Assembly (NCBI GenBank): GCA_903919975.1
Contig: CAIXKE010000014.1
Location: 1 to 64,000 of the forward strand
Direction of reading: 5' to 3'
Source: Akkermansiaceae bacterium
Lineage (GTDB): Bacteria; Verrucomicrobiota; Verrucomicrobiia; Verrucomicrobiales; Akkermansiaceae
Length of the DNA stretch: 64,000 nt
Positions 24,656 through 33,358 of this stretch are shown here, piece after piece; position 1 is the first letter of the stretch, and the number at the start of each line of letters is the position of its first letter. Below the pieces are notes generated by a model, which did no database searches, was not told the origin of the DNA, and worked only from the letters and a program-made list of their open reading frames with translations. A program made the position numbers and the translations under genes.

Positions 24656-25918
24656 CTACCGGCATGCTCTCACTTCCTCCGCAATGATGCGAAGGCCGTC
24701 CCTCACGACGGCTTCGTCCATCGCATAGGAAACCCGGATGCATTCGTGTCGGTGCGCCCAATCCGGTTGTTCGAGGCCGAAGAAAAAATACTCGCCGGGG
24801 ATGATTAGCACACCGCAGCGCTTGAGGCGCGTGTAGAGCTCCTTGGTGGTGATCGGCAGACCTGGAAACCAGAACCAAAGAAACAACGCGCCCTCGCTGC
24901 GGTGCATGCGCCACGGGAAATCATCGCCGAATTCCTCCATCGCCGTCTGACGGGCGAGCTTGCATTTCTCCTCGTAAAACGGCCGCACGACCTCGCTGCT
25001 GAGTCGTAGGATCTCGCCGGATTCGACTAGCGGCAGCATGATCTGCTGGCCGGTGCTCGGGTTTGATAGGCCAACGATGGCGCTCATCGATCCCAGCGCG
25101 CGGATGACATCCGGCGGGCCGATCACGATGCCCGTGCGAGTCCCCGGTAGGCCGATTTTCGACAGGCTGTATGTTAGAATCACATGCGGTTCCCAAAATG
25201 GCTTGGCATCGGTGAAGATGATGCCGGGAAAGGGCGCGCCGTAGGCATTGTCGAGAATCAAGGGGATGCCATGGGCTTTTGCCAGGGCGGAAAGCCGGGC
25301 CGTCTCGTCGTCGGTGAGCACATTGCCCGTGGGATTGGTCGGTCGCGACGCGCAGATGGCGGCGATATCCGGCGTGACTTCGAGATGGTCGAAATCCACC
25401 CGGTATTTGTATTCATGCGGCCCGGTTTCCTCGATCAAGGGCGGCACGGCTCGGAACACACAACCATCGACGCCCTGATCCGAATAACCGATGTATTCCG
25501 GAACCAAGGGCAGCAGCACTTTTTTGCGTCGACCATCCGGCATTCGACCGGCGAGGAGATTGAATAGAAAGAAAAACGCCGTTTGCCCTCCCGGCGTGAT
25601 GGCGATGTTTTCCCGACGGATTTCCCAGCCGAAGCTGCGTTGAAATAGGGCGGCGATCGCATCCAGAAACTGCGGATTTCCCCGCGGCGGATCATATAAT
25701 GTCATGGCACGGTCGATTCCACCCGCCTGCTCGGTCAGTTCTTCAAGCCGCCTCCGCCAGACCGCATTCATCTCCGGAATCCGCGCCGGTTGTCCGCCTC
25801 CAAGCATTTTAATGTCCGATCCTCCGCCCGCCAAAGCATGGCCAAGATCGTCCATCAACTCCTCGATTCCACTGCCGCAGCCGAGGTTGACACCAAATTC
25901 CGAAAATTCGTATGACAT
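24656..25918 (-). CDS. avtA: Valine--pyruvate transaminase
   Basis: PLP-dependent fold-type I aminotransferase, 420 aa, the usual length of AvtA. Visible are MLGGGQPARIPEMN at the N-terminus, ITPGGQTAFFFLFN, CASRPTNPTGNVLTDDE, the Asp in LILDNAYGAPFPG, and the PLP-lysine motif SLSKIGLPGTRTG. AvtA exchanges valine and pyruvate with 2-oxoisovalerate and alanine. It is divergent from a peroxiredoxin gene with a 56-nt gap. Confidence 0.92.
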   Translation of the reverse strand: MSYEFSEFGVNLGCGSGIEELMDDLGHALAGGGSDIKMLGGGQPARIPEMNAVWRRRLEELTEQAGGIDRAMTLYDPPRGNPQFLDAIAALFQRSFGWEIRRENIAITPGGQTAFFFLFNLLAGRMPDGRRKKVLLPLVPEYIGYSDQGVDGCVFRAVPPLIEETGPHEYKYRVDFDHLEVTPDIAAICASRPTNPTGNVLTDDETARLSALAKAHGIPLILDNAYGAPFPGIIFTDAKPFWEPHVILTYSLSKIGLPGTRTGIVIGPPDVIRALGSMSAIVGLSNPSTGQQIMLPLVESGEILRLSSEVVRPFYEEKCKLARQTAMEEFGDDFPWRMHRSEGALFLWFWFPGLPITTKELYTRLKRCGVLIIPGEYFFFGLEQPDWAHRHECIRVSYAMDEAVVRDGLRIIAEEVRACR

Positions 25919-25974
25919 AAGCGGTCGGCTTGTTCTATCGTCCGGGCCTCACCACAACAACCCCATAAACCACC

Positions 25975-26466
25975 ATGTCCATCAATATTGGCGACCTCGC
26001 CCCTGATTTCACCCTTGTCACCAAAACCGCCGAAGGCCCGCAGCTCGTGAAGTTGAGTGAACTCATCGGAAAATCCAACATCCTGCTGCTGTTCGTGCCA
26101 ATGGCCTTCACCGGCGTTTGCACCACGGAATTCTGCGATATTTCCGCAGGCATCAAGGATTATGAAGCGCTCGATGCCAAGGTGCTCGGGATTTCCGGCG
26201 ACAACCCATTCGCGCAAGCCGCGTGGGCCGAAAAAGAAGGCATCACGATCCCGCTGCTCAGCGACTACGAACACACCGTCGCGAAAGCCTACGGCGTCGC
26301 CTATGATCAATTCCTTCCCGCCGTGAACCTCATCATGGGTGGCGTCGCCAAGCGTTCCGCCTTTGTCATCGATAAAGCGGGTGTCGTTCAATACGCCGAG
26401 GTCAAAGAAAGCCCAAAAGACCTGCCGGATTTTGAAGCAATCAAAGCTGCTCTCAAAGCGCTCTGA
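25975..26466 (+). CDS. Thiol peroxidase/peroxiredoxin (AhpC/TSA family)
   Basis: Cytoplasmic peroxiredoxin, 163 aa. Peroxidatic Cys49 lies in MAFTGVCTTEFC, with the conserved Thr/Pro framework (VPMAFTGVC), and a second Cys54 sits five residues later, the spacing of BCP/PrxQ-type resolving cysteines. The C-terminal half (SAFVIDKAGVVQYAEV) is complete. It reduces hydrogen or organic peroxides with thioredoxin. AAACCACC precedes the ATG with no Shine-Dalgarno. Confidence 0.92.
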   Translation: MSINIGDLAPDFTLVTKTAEGPQLVKLSELIGKSNILLLFVPMAFTGVCTTEFCDISAGIKDYEALDAKVLGISGDNPFAQAAWAEKEGITIPLLSDYEHTVAKAYGVAYDQFLPAVNLIMGGVAKRSAFVIDKAGVVQYAEVKESPKDLPDFEAIKAALKAL

Positions 26467-26582
26467 TCCTCGCATTTTTGATAATCCGATCGCCCGGGGA
26501 CGTGAAGCGTAAGCGCCGATCGCCCCGGGTTAACTTTTCGAACCACATTCTAAAATTAGGCGATGCCCGAGGACGCCTGAAT

Positions 26583-27218
26583 TCAGCGTTTGGCAACGCG
26601 GCCGAGGCTCGGCTGCTGACGCACGATGTTGGCAAGCATCTGACGGCAGTGGTCATACTTGGTGCGCTGACTCAGCAACTCGGCACTGCGGGTGAAGGAA
26701 CCCCACTGGACGATGGTCACCTCGACATTGCGCCTGCCCCACAGATTCATGATATCCTTGGTTGGCTTATAGATATCTAGGGTTCCGGTGCCGGTAAGCG
26801 CAGAGCCGTAATCGTCCACCACGTAGAGATAGGGGAGACCCTTGATGCGGAAGGTGGTGCCTACCGGATAAAATGACCAATCGGCGGCGGCGCTGCGTAC
26901 GCGGTTGGTGTAGCGGAGTGTAGTGCCGGTAGCGTTTTTATTGCCATAAATCAAGTGGTCGTTCTCAGAGCAGGTGTAAGCGGTCGTGCGGACCACTCGA
27001 TTGCGCTCGTTAAAAGAATACACCGGCATCGAATGCTTGTCGCGTGGCTTGCCGATGGCATTCGCAACGGCGGTGGACGATGGACCGGGCAGGGAAAACT
27101 GCTCGTTGGCCGCATATCCTGAACCAATTCTGGACTTGGGGACGATGGCGATACCTGAATCCCCACAGCTTGTGAAAAGAACAGCGGCGATAGCGAGAGA
27201 TGCGAGGCGATAAATCAT
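26583..27218 (-). CDS. 3D-domain lipoprotein
   Basis: 211 aa. Lipobox FTSC with Cys18 predicts a lipid anchor. The C-terminal half has a 3D (double-psi beta-barrel) domain: VVRTTAYTCSENDH, then FRIKGLPYLYVVDDYGSALTG and LDIYKPT with the conserved aspartates. Such domains occur in lytic transglycosylases (MltA, Rpf-like) and in endolytic wall enzymes, so a peptidoglycan-remodelling role is likely. The rest (RSAELLSQRTKY) is not recognised. The 212-nt region upstream holds a candidate promoter. Confidence 0.8.
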   Translation of the reverse strand: MIYRLASLAIAAVLFTSCGDSGIAIVPKSRIGSGYAANEQFSLPGPSSTAVANAIGKPRDKHSMPVYSFNERNRVVRTTAYTCSENDHLIYGNKNATGTTLRYTNRVRSAAADWSFYPVGTTFRIKGLPYLYVVDDYGSALTGTGTLDIYKPTKDIMNLWGRRNVEVTIVQWGSFTRSAELLSQRTKYDHCRQMLANIVRQQPSLGRVAKR

Positions 27219-27368
27219 GCTGAATGGTTTTTGATAGAATGAGTGAAATCGCGAACAGCATCTAGCTTGGCACGCACATTCCGAATAGCGCAGGTGGAAT
27301 AGGCGATTTTACGGGATGCCGCAAATTCAAAATCCTCGACGCAGAAGAATATTTTGGAGCTTTTGTTG

Positions 27369-27397
27369 ATTATAAGCGACTTACGAAAATTAAAGAG
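27369..27397 (-). promoter_or_regulatory. Candidate promoter upstream of 3D lipoprotein
   Basis: A perfect TATAAT on the minus strand (plus 27369-27374) sits in an AT-rich gap about 150 nt before the start. The -35 box at the expected spacing is only CTCTTT, so the call is weak. Confidence 0.3.
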
Positions 27398-27430
27398 ACG
27401 CATTATTTGCGGTTAAAAACCACAATGTAG

Positions 27431-28432
27431 TTACCGGGTTGCTGCCGGAAGCCACACCTTTGCGCCCGCGCTGCGTCCGGAAGCGGTCCGAAAAAACCCC
27501 TGCAATCCGGGCCGCGCCTCCAAATCCGCCACCGCATCCACCGCCCGGCTCCACCGCCAGCGGAATCCCGAGTCACGCAAGCGCATCGGTTCCGCCCAGC
27601 GGCTCTTCAGCACCAACTCGGGTTCGGTCCGCATCAATCGTGCGCCGATTTCCATCATCCAACGGCTGGCCGGCAGCCCGACAGGCATGCCCACGGATTC
27701 GCGGAAAATCCTCATCCATTCGCGATTGCTCGGAAATTCCGGCGCGGTGATGTTGATCGCGCCTGATAGAAAGGGATCATTCACCACCCACTCCACGGCC
27801 CTCAACAAGTCCTCCATGTGGATCCAACTGATCCGTTGGGTGCCTTTCCCCATCGCCCCACCGAGGCCAAGCGCCGTTAGCTTCCGCAATACGTCGAACA
27901 CGGTCTCCGGCTCATTGGCCAACACCATCCCGATGCGCAGCGCCACCTTGCGGGTCTCCGCCGGCACCATTGCCCCGAAAAACGCCTCCTCCCATGCCCG
28001 CGCGACATCGCATGAAAATCCCTCCCCATGCTCTCCTAGCCAATCATTCTGCGGCTTGTCCTCCGCGTGCCGATACCACGTGGCCGTGCTCGCATTCAGC
28101 CACACTTTCGGCGCAACCCGGCATCCGGCTATCGCCCGGCCAATCGCCAGCGTCGCATCTACCCGCGATTCCAGGATTTGCCGTCGATTTTCCGGGGTGT
28201 AGCGGCAGTTCACGCTGCGCCCGGACAAATTAATCACCGCTTCCGCACCCTCCAAGGCCAGCGTCCACGGCCCGGCGGTTTTGCCATCCCATTCCAGAAA
28301 CATGCCATCACCGCTCCAACCCTCGCGGTTGCGGGCCACCGCCACCACCTCTCGGCCCTGACGGGCAAAATGCCGGCACAAATAGCGACCTAGAAAGCCA
28401 TTGGCCCCAAAAATAACAATGATCGGATTCAT
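27431..28432 (-). CDS. TIGR01777-family NAD(P)-binding epimerase (SDR39U1/YfcH type)
   Basis: 333 aa. The N-terminal Rossmann motif IVIFGANGFLGRYL (GxxGxxG from residue 9) and the family motifs VINLSGRSVNCRYTPENR and VWLNASTATWYRHAED identify it. LGGAMGKGTQRISWIHMEDL and NITAPEFPSNREWM are also present. The family is an atypical short-chain dehydrogenase of uncertain substrate, often near stress or division genes. It lies 124 nt downstream of a GbsR-type gene on the same strand, and a copy of that gene's putative operator lies in the gap. Confidence 0.88.
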   Translation of the reverse strand: MNPIIVIFGANGFLGRYLCRHFARQGREVVAVARNREGWSGDGMFLEWDGKTAGPWTLALEGAEAVINLSGRSVNCRYTPENRRQILESRVDATLAIGRAIAGCRVAPKVWLNASTATWYRHAEDKPQNDWLGEHGEGFSCDVARAWEEAFFGAMVPAETRKVALRIGMVLANEPETVFDVLRKLTALGLGGAMGKGTQRISWIHMEDLLRAVEWVVNDPFLSGAINITAPEFPSNREWMRIFRESVGMPVGLPASRWMMEIGARLMRTEPELVLKSRWAEPMRLRDSGFRWRWSRAVDAVADLEARPGLQGFFRTASGRSAGAKVWLPAATR

Positions 28433-28496
28433 AAATAAAATGGATTGGATCGGAATGAGTATTGAATAAGGGATTGAATGTTTTTCCCTCTGGTTA

Positions 28497-28514
28497 TTTC
28501 AGTAAAAATTGAAA
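28497..28514. promoter_or_regulatory. Putative GbsR-type operator, epimerase copy
   Basis: TTTCAGTAAAAATTGAAA lies about 65 nt upstream of the epimerase start. It matches the site at 29082-29099 except in the spacer (both are TTTCAGT-N5-TTGAAA) and is palindromic in its outer arms (TTTCA/TGAAA). Confidence 0.65.
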
Positions 28515-28556
28515 TTTTAGGATAGAAATGAATGGGTGTGATTCGGATTCCTAGCA

Positions 28557-29078
28557 TTACCCGAGCAATCTCGCAGCCATCTGCACGGCGAATCCGTGTT
28601 TCATCGATGCGACCCGATCCGCCATATTGGCGGCGAACTCGACGAATTCCTGAAGCTGGCGCATTTGCTCGTAAAACGCCCGGCCTTCCGGTGTGTCGAT
28701 ATCTTGGCTCTCCTCCGCGCAACGGCGAAGCACCCCCAGCGCTGGATCGATCTCCCGCCGTTTCCGCTCGCGGGCGACGGTGGTGAAAATCTTCCAAACG
28801 TCTTTTTCTGCCTCAAAATACTCGCGACGGTCACCTTTGCGGACCACGCTCCGGACGAGCGCCCACGCCACCAGTTCTTTCAAATTCGTATGCGCATTGC
28901 CGCGGCTGATTTGCAACTCTTCCATCACGTCATCCGTCGAGCGCGGTTCCGGGGAGGTCATCAACAAAGCATGGATCTGCGCCATGGTGCGGTTGATTCC
29001 CCATTGCGTGCCTAAAGCGCCCCATTGACCTACAAACTCATCCCGTGCATGTTTTAGTTTATCCGATGCGGCGTTCAT
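28557..29078 (-). CDS. GbsR/MarR-family transcriptional regulator
   Basis: 173 aa winged-helix protein of the GbsR type: ARDEFVGQWGALGTQWGINR, TMAQIHALLMTSPEPRSTDD, then ELQISRGNAHTNLKELVAWAL as the helix-turn-helix and VVRKGDRREYFEAE as the wing. A long C-terminal helical dimerisation region follows (RAFYEQMRQLQEFVEFAANM). In Bacillus GbsR senses choline; no choline or betaine gene is adjacent here. Two matching palindromes, one 4 nt from its start and one before the epimerase gene, suggest it controls both. Confidence 0.88.
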   Translation of the reverse strand: MNAASDKLKHARDEFVGQWGALGTQWGINRTMAQIHALLMTSPEPRSTDDVMEELQISRGNAHTNLKELVAWALVRSVVRKGDRREYFEAEKDVWKIFTTVARERKRREIDPALGVLRRCAEESQDIDTPEGRAFYEQMRQLQEFVEFAANMADRVASMKHGFAVQMAARLLG

Positions 29079-29081
29079 CGA

Positions 29082-29099
29082 TTTCAGTTTTTATTGAAA
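29082..29099. promoter_or_regulatory. Putative GbsR-type operator, autoregulatory copy
   Basis: TTTCAGTTTTTATTGAAA ends 4 nt before the regulator's ATG (29076-29078 on the minus strand). It matches the site at 28497 outside the central positions. Such a position would block transcription or translation initiation, consistent with autorepression. Confidence 0.65.
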
Positions 29100-29251
29100 A
29101 TCAAAAAACGCAAGAGAAATCCTGAAATAAAAAACGCAGGATCACGCGTTGACCTCGTAAAACCAAACAGCAAGAATCATCGGACCCACAACTGGTGTAA
29201 AACCTTGTTACCGGGATCTGATCATTAAGCCAACATCCGCATTTGCCACTC

Positions 29252-30928
29252 ATGTCTCCCTTCTACGTCATCGGCCACAAGAATCCTGATACGGATGCGA
29301 TTTGCTCGGCCATCGGCTACGCCGCCTTGCTGCGGGCTGTGGGTGAGGAGCCCAATGCGGTGGCGGCGCGTTGTGGCGAGATTTCCCAGCGCACCAAATG
29401 GGTGTTGGAGCGCGCCGGCTTGGATGCACCCGTGCTTGTCACCGACGTCCGCACCAACGCCGGGATGATCAGCCATCGCGATGTCGTCAAGGTCTCCGCC
29501 TCGGACACCTTCCTCACCGCCTACCGCTGCATGCTCGCCGCCGAGATCCGCTGCGTCCCGGTCGAAGATGCGGATGGCAACCTCTGCGGCATCCTCCGCT
29601 ATTTTGATCTGCTCCGACTCTTGCTTCCCGAAGACACCGAGGGACTCAGCGTGCGGACCGTCCACGCCTCACTCGCCCACCTCGCCGCAACGCTCGAAGC
29701 GGAAAGCCTAGGGGCCGATGAACCGCTTCCCGAAGAGGAGGAAGACCTGATCTTGCTGGTCGGGGCCTCGTCCCAAGCCACCGTGGAATCCCGTCTCAAG
29801 CAAGCTGCGGCGGATGGCAATCTCGACCGATTCCTGGTCATTTGCGGCGATCGCCCGATCGTCCAGCGATATGCGATCACTTGCGGTGCACGGGCCTTGC
29901 TCGTCACCGGTGAAAACGCGGTTTCGCAAGAAATCCGGCATCTGGCACGGACCAAGAAAGTAGTGCTCCTGCGTTGCGCCCAAGACACTGCCAGCGCATC
30001 CACCCTCATTCGTTGCTCTCGCACTGTGCGCCACGTAATGGAGACCCAATTCGAAACCATTTGCCCGACCGAGCCGGTTTCCCGTCTGCGCAAACGCCTG
30101 TCTTCTTATGAACAGGATCTTTTCCCGGTGGTGGATCCCGTCTCCGGAAAATTGTCCGGCGTCATCTCCAAATCCGACCTCGTCGATCCACTGCGCATTC
30201 GCCTCGCTCTCGTCGATCACAATGAATACGCCCAAGCCGTCAATGGCGTGGAAGAAGCGGAAGTCACCGAAGTCATCGATCACCACCGTCTCGCCGGTGA
30301 CCTCGTTTCGCGCGAGCCGATCCGCTACCTGAACGAACCAGTCGGCTCGACCTGCACGCTCGTTGGCCGCAAGTTTTTCCACCGCGGCCTGATGCCCTCG
30401 CCCGGCGTGGCGATGTGCCTCTGCGGCGGTATTGTTTCCGATACCCTCTGCCTCACCTCGCCGACGACTACTTTGTTAGATCGCGAGATGCTCACTTGGT
30501 TAGGCGGGGTGGCCGGAGTGGATCCGAAAAAATTCACCGACGAATTTTTCGCGGTCGGCTCGCTGATCGCCAATGGCACGCCGGATGAAATCATCAATGC
30601 GGACCGCAAGGAATTCACCGAACAAGGCCAAAGCGTGAGCATATCCCAAGTCGAGGAACGCGACCTGCATGGCTTCGCGGCGCGTCGCAAAGAACTCGAG
30701 GAGGTTCTTCAAAACCTCCACAACAAGCGCAACTATGATCTCACCCTGCTGGCCGTCACCGACGTGGCGCTGCATCACAGCATGGTCCTCGCCATCGGGC
30801 AGGAAGCCACGCTCTCCAAGCTGCCCTTCGAGCGGGTGGATGGCTCACTCTTCCATGCGCCCGGCGTTGTCAGCCGCAAACGCCAGATTTTCCCTGCCGT
30901 CTGCGAGGCGATCCAACATTCGCAGTGA
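29252..30928 (+). CDS. Manganese-type inorganic pyrophosphatase with CBS and DRTGG domains
   Basis: Family II pyrophosphatase, 558 aa from the ATG at 29252 (MSPFYVIGHKNPDTDA); a TTG at 29243 is also in frame. The DHH core is split by a regulatory insert: N-terminal metal motifs (GHKNPDTDAICSAIG), CBS domain 1 (about 70-125), a DRTGG-like domain (about 180-290), CBS domain 2 (about 290-350), then the second half of the core with VTEVIDHHRLAGDL and the C-terminal DHHA2 domain with ERVDGSLFHAPGVVSRKRQI. CBS-PPases are controlled by adenine nucleotides. The divergent gap upstream with the GbsR gene contains an ATCCTG/CAGGAT repeat at 29119-29142. Confidence 0.93.
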   Translation: MSPFYVIGHKNPDTDAICSAIGYAALLRAVGEEPNAVAARCGEISQRTKWVLERAGLDAPVLVTDVRTNAGMISHRDVVKVSASDTFLTAYRCMLAAEIRCVPVEDADGNLCGILRYFDLLRLLLPEDTEGLSVRTVHASLAHLAATLEAESLGADEPLPEEEEDLILLVGASSQATVESRLKQAAADGNLDRFLVICGDRPIVQRYAITCGARALLVTGENAVSQEIRHLARTKKVVLLRCAQDTASASTLIRCSRTVRHVMETQFETICPTEPVSRLRKRLSSYEQDLFPVVDPVSGKLSGVISKSDLVDPLRIRLALVDHNEYAQAVNGVEEAEVTEVIDHHRLAGDLVSREPIRYLNEPVGSTCTLVGRKFFHRGLMPSPGVAMCLCGGIVSDTLCLTSPTTTLLDREMLTWLGGVAGVDPKKFTDEFFAVGSLIANGTPDEIINADRKEFTEQGQSVSISQVEERDLHGFAARRKELEEVLQNLHNKRNYDLTLLAVTDVALHHSMVLAIGQEATLSKLPFERVDGSLFHAPGVVSRKRQIFPAVCEAIQHSQ

Positions 30929-30943
30929 CGGCGGCCACCAGCC

Positions 30944-31486
30944 TCACTTGAACGCGAATTTCCGGCCACGGCCGGTTTCCCACGCGCTGCGCGCACTGTT
31001 GTAGAGTCCCGTCAATTCCTGCTCGGAAAGCACCCGGTATTCGATTTGTCGGGCGTGCGTGGTTTCAGGGAATTTTTTGACCACCATATTCTGAACATCG
31101 GTCCCCGCAGTCTGGGCGGCACTTTCCAAGATTTCACGCCCACGCCCCACCAAGCGGCCGGCCGCCGCACCCGCCGAGTTGCCTACCTCATCGGTGATCG
31201 GCTTGATGAAATAAAACCGAACTAAGGCCTGGCCAAGCGCATCGATGGTGACTTCATCGACGATCAACGCGCCATCCAGCACGTACTTGTGACGGCTGAT
31301 GGCCGAGATGCGATCCAGCGCCACCATGTAGCTGCCGCCACTCACCGAGGCTTGCCAGAAACGATTGTTCTGCACGGTGTCCTTACTGGCATTTTCACCG
31401 TCAGGAGGAGCTTCGTTCTGGGCGTGAAGGGGTGAGAGACTTCCGAGCAAAACCACCGTCAGGGCGAGAAGGACTTTTGTGAACAT
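30944..31486 (-). CDS. Secreted hypothetical protein
   Basis: 180 aa with a signal peptide (VLLALTVVLLGSLSPLHA, cleavage before QNEAPP). The mature protein has FWQASVSGGSYMVALDRISA, repeated strand-like segments and a helical segment with RLVGRGREILESAAQT. It ends ARSAWETGRGRKFAFK. I do not recognise the family. It converges with the pyrophosphatase gene (15 nt apart) and is divergent from rppH. Confidence 0.65.
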   Translation of the reverse strand: MFTKVLLALTVVLLGSLSPLHAQNEAPPDGENASKDTVQNNRFWQASVSGGSYMVALDRISAISRHKYVLDGALIVDEVTIDALGQALVRFYFIKPITDEVGNSAGAAAGRLVGRGREILESAAQTAGTDVQNMVVKKFPETTHARQIEYRVLSEQELTGLYNSARSAWETGRGRKFAFK

Positions 31487-31588
31487 GGCGTAAAATTGCA
31501 GATTCAGCGGCGCTTGGCCAGCAACTCTCTCAAAGTTTCGGATGAGTTAAACATTGTCATCGAGCGGGCGGGCGGGCAAATTACCTCT

Positions 31589-32053
31589 ATGCTTCGCTAC
31601 CGCCCAAACGTCGCCGCCGTGGTGGTCAATCCGGTGGGCAGCCTGCTGATTTGCGAGCGCGCCACAATCCCCGGTGCCTGGCAGTTTCCCCAAGGTGGAG
31701 TCGATCCAGGCGAAACACTGGAACAGGCGCTATTCCGTGAAGTCCAAGAAGAGGTCGGCCTGGAACCCCGACATTACGATGTGATCGCCCGCCGCGAAGG
31801 ATATCGCTACCTCTATCCGCAGCAGGTGAGAAATAAAAAAATCCGCAAGCACGGCGGCCACGGGCAGGAGCAAACTTATTTCCTCTGCCACCTCAAGCTA
31901 GGCGCGCCGCCGATCAACGTGAATCAAAAACCGCAGGAGTTCCGAGCTTACCGCTGGATCCCGCCTCAAGAGTTCGATCTCGATTGGCTCCCCGACTTCA
32001 AGCGCGACGTTTACCGCGAGGTCATGAGGGATTTTTTTGAAATCGACCTCTGA
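31589..32053 (+). CDS. rppH: RNA pyrophosphohydrolase (Nudix)
   Basis: 154 aa from the ATG at 31589 (MLRYRPNVAA), matching the family start; a TTG frame from 31496 adds 31 non-homologous residues. The Nudix box spans 36-58, GGVDPGETLEQALFREV then QEEVGL. WQFPQGG before it and GQEQTYFLCHL after it fit RppH/IalA, which removes pyrophosphate from mRNA 5' ends (or hydrolyses diadenosine polyphosphates). The 3' end overlaps the converging HAD gene by 43 nt. Confidence 0.9.
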   Translation: MLRYRPNVAAVVVNPVGSLLICERATIPGAWQFPQGGVDPGETLEQALFREVQEEVGLEPRHYDVIARREGYRYLYPQQVRNKKIRKHGGHGQEQTYFLCHLKLGAPPINVNQKPQEFRAYRWIPPQEFDLDWLPDFKRDVYREVMRDFFEIDL

Positions 32054-32823
32054 GCGAGTCCGGCCGGGTCGTCACCGAGACCGGTCAACAGCGCGAGCAC
32101 CCGCCAAGCAAACCCGGCCCGCGATTTCCACGGGCGATCCGGGCGCACGATTTTCCAACCGGCCTCCTGCGCCATGGTGGTGAGCTTCCGCGACGGATTC
32201 ACCACGGTGGCGGATTCGCAAAGCCCAAGCATCGGAAGATCCGCGCAACTATCCGTATAGCCATGACACCCGCGCAGCTTGCCATTTTCAAAATACGCCG
32301 CAGGCAGCACGGCCCTCAAGCGCTTCACCTTGGCCTCGCCCTTATGATTCTCCAAATCCGGGAAAAACGGCCCCGTTTCCACCAAGGTGCCGAGCGTGAG
32401 GTCAAACCCCAGCTCGCGGCCGATTTCGCCGACATAAAATTCCGGACTCGCCGACGCCAGAATGAGGAAATGCCCGGCCGCCCGCTCGCGTTCAAGCTCG
32501 TCCCGCAGCTCCGAATAAACCCCAGGCATCAATCTTCGCGCAAAATCCCTCGAGTATTCGGCCAATGTCTCCGGACTCATCCGCCACAAATAACTCAGGA
32601 AAATCCGCTTCATCGTCGCCGCGCCCAGCAGCCCGGCCAATGGCAAAAACATCAGGAAAACCGGCAGAAAAATCCCGCGCCACCGCTCTCGCCGGAGCAC
32701 AAAATGCCGGAACAACAACTGGCAATCCCAAGCGATCAAAGTGCCATCCAAGTCAAACAAGGCGATCCCCGCGGGCGGGGCTGGTGGAATCAATGCGGGC
32801 ACAATCATAAGGATCTGCCGCAA
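32011..32823 (-). CDS. HAD-superfamily phosphatase (subfamily IB, PSPase-like)
   Basis: 270 aa. Motif I is ALFDLDGTL with the nucleophile Asp24 and the general acid Asp26. A helical cap (about 35-115) includes a hydrophobic stretch (FLPVFLMFLPLAGLLGA) that could associate with the membrane. Motif II is LILASASPEFYV, motif III has Lys in ENHKGEAKVKRL and motif IV is GYTDSCADLPML. Related IB enzymes act on phosphoserine or lysophospholipid-type substrates; the exact one is unclear. Confidence 0.85.
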   Translation of the reverse strand: MRQILMIVPALIPPAPPAGIALFDLDGTLIAWDCQLLFRHFVLRRERWRGIFLPVFLMFLPLAGLLGAATMKRIFLSYLWRMSPETLAEYSRDFARRLMPGVYSELRDELERERAAGHFLILASASPEFYVGEIGRELGFDLTLGTLVETGPFFPDLENHKGEAKVKRLRAVLPAAYFENGKLRGCHGYTDSCADLPMLGLCESATVVNPSRKLTTMAQEAGWKIVRPDRPWKSRAGFAWRVLALLTGLGDDPAGLAQRSISKKSLMTSR

Positions 32824-32921
32824 AGCCTGTCACATCCTCCGCCACCCCTTCAACGTTCGATGTTCAATCTCCTCATCCTTTCCGCTTCCCGCCCCTCATT
32901 TTCCCCGCTACGTTCCAGCCC

Positions 32922-33185
32922 ATGCCAGACAGCCCCGAAGCGGATCCCCGATTCAACGAATTCGTCATCCTCCAAGCCCAGAACGCCGGACTCTTCCTCG
33001 GCCAAATCCCCAACCCGCAATCCGGCCAGAAATCCATCAACCTCCGCGCCGCCAAATCCGTCATCGATTCACTCGAAATGCTGGCTTCCAAAACCCGCGG
33101 AAATCTCACAAGCTCCGAGGCCAAACTCCTTACCACCGCCCTCCAAAACCTCAAACCCCTCTTCCAAGCCGCTTCCGGAGAATGA
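32922..33185 (+). CDS. DUF1844-family small protein
   Basis: 87 aa. The pattern FNEFVILQAQNAGLFLGQIP, then NLRAAKSVIDSLEMLASKTR and GNLTSSEAKLLTTALQNLKP is that of DUF1844, a small helical family common in Verrucomicrobiota, Planctomycetota and Acidobacteriota. The function is unknown. The ATG at 32922 is preceded by TTCCAGCCC with no Shine-Dalgarno. The next gene downstream, kdsA, is separated by 218 nt that hold a repeat pair. Confidence 0.82.
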   Translation: MPDSPEADPRFNEFVILQAQNAGLFLGQIPNPQSGQKSINLRAAKSVIDSLEMLASKTRGNLTSSEAKLLTTALQNLKPLFQAASGE

Positions 33186-33202
33186 TTTTAAAAATCCCAA
33201 AT

Positions 33203-33313
33203 TAAACCACAGATTACGCAGATGAACACAGATTTTAAAAAGATTGTGAAAACAAAATGGCAACAGGGTTGGTAGAATATCAAATCCGTGTAAGCCGTGT
33301 CATCCGTGGTTAA
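33203..33313. repeat. Diverged inverted repeat pair, about 31 nt arms
   Basis: The left arm at 33203-33235 (ACCACAGATTACGCAGATG, then AACACAGATTT) and the right arm at 33282-33313 (AAATCCGTGTAAGCCGTG, then TCATCCGTGGT) are inverted copies of one sequence with A/G differences. This motif is familiar as an intergenic repeat in Verrucomicrobiota and Planctomycetota. The AT-rich spacer of 46 nt holds nothing else. Confidence 0.6.
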
Positions 33314-33358
33314 AATAGCACAAATCACCACACAACTTCGGAATTAGGGATAGTCCCG

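Noticed and set aside
27215-27403. 62-codon minus-strand ORF before the 3D lipoprotein
   Set aside because: No signal or family, lies in the AT-rich leader, and ends at the lipoprotein start; probably chance.
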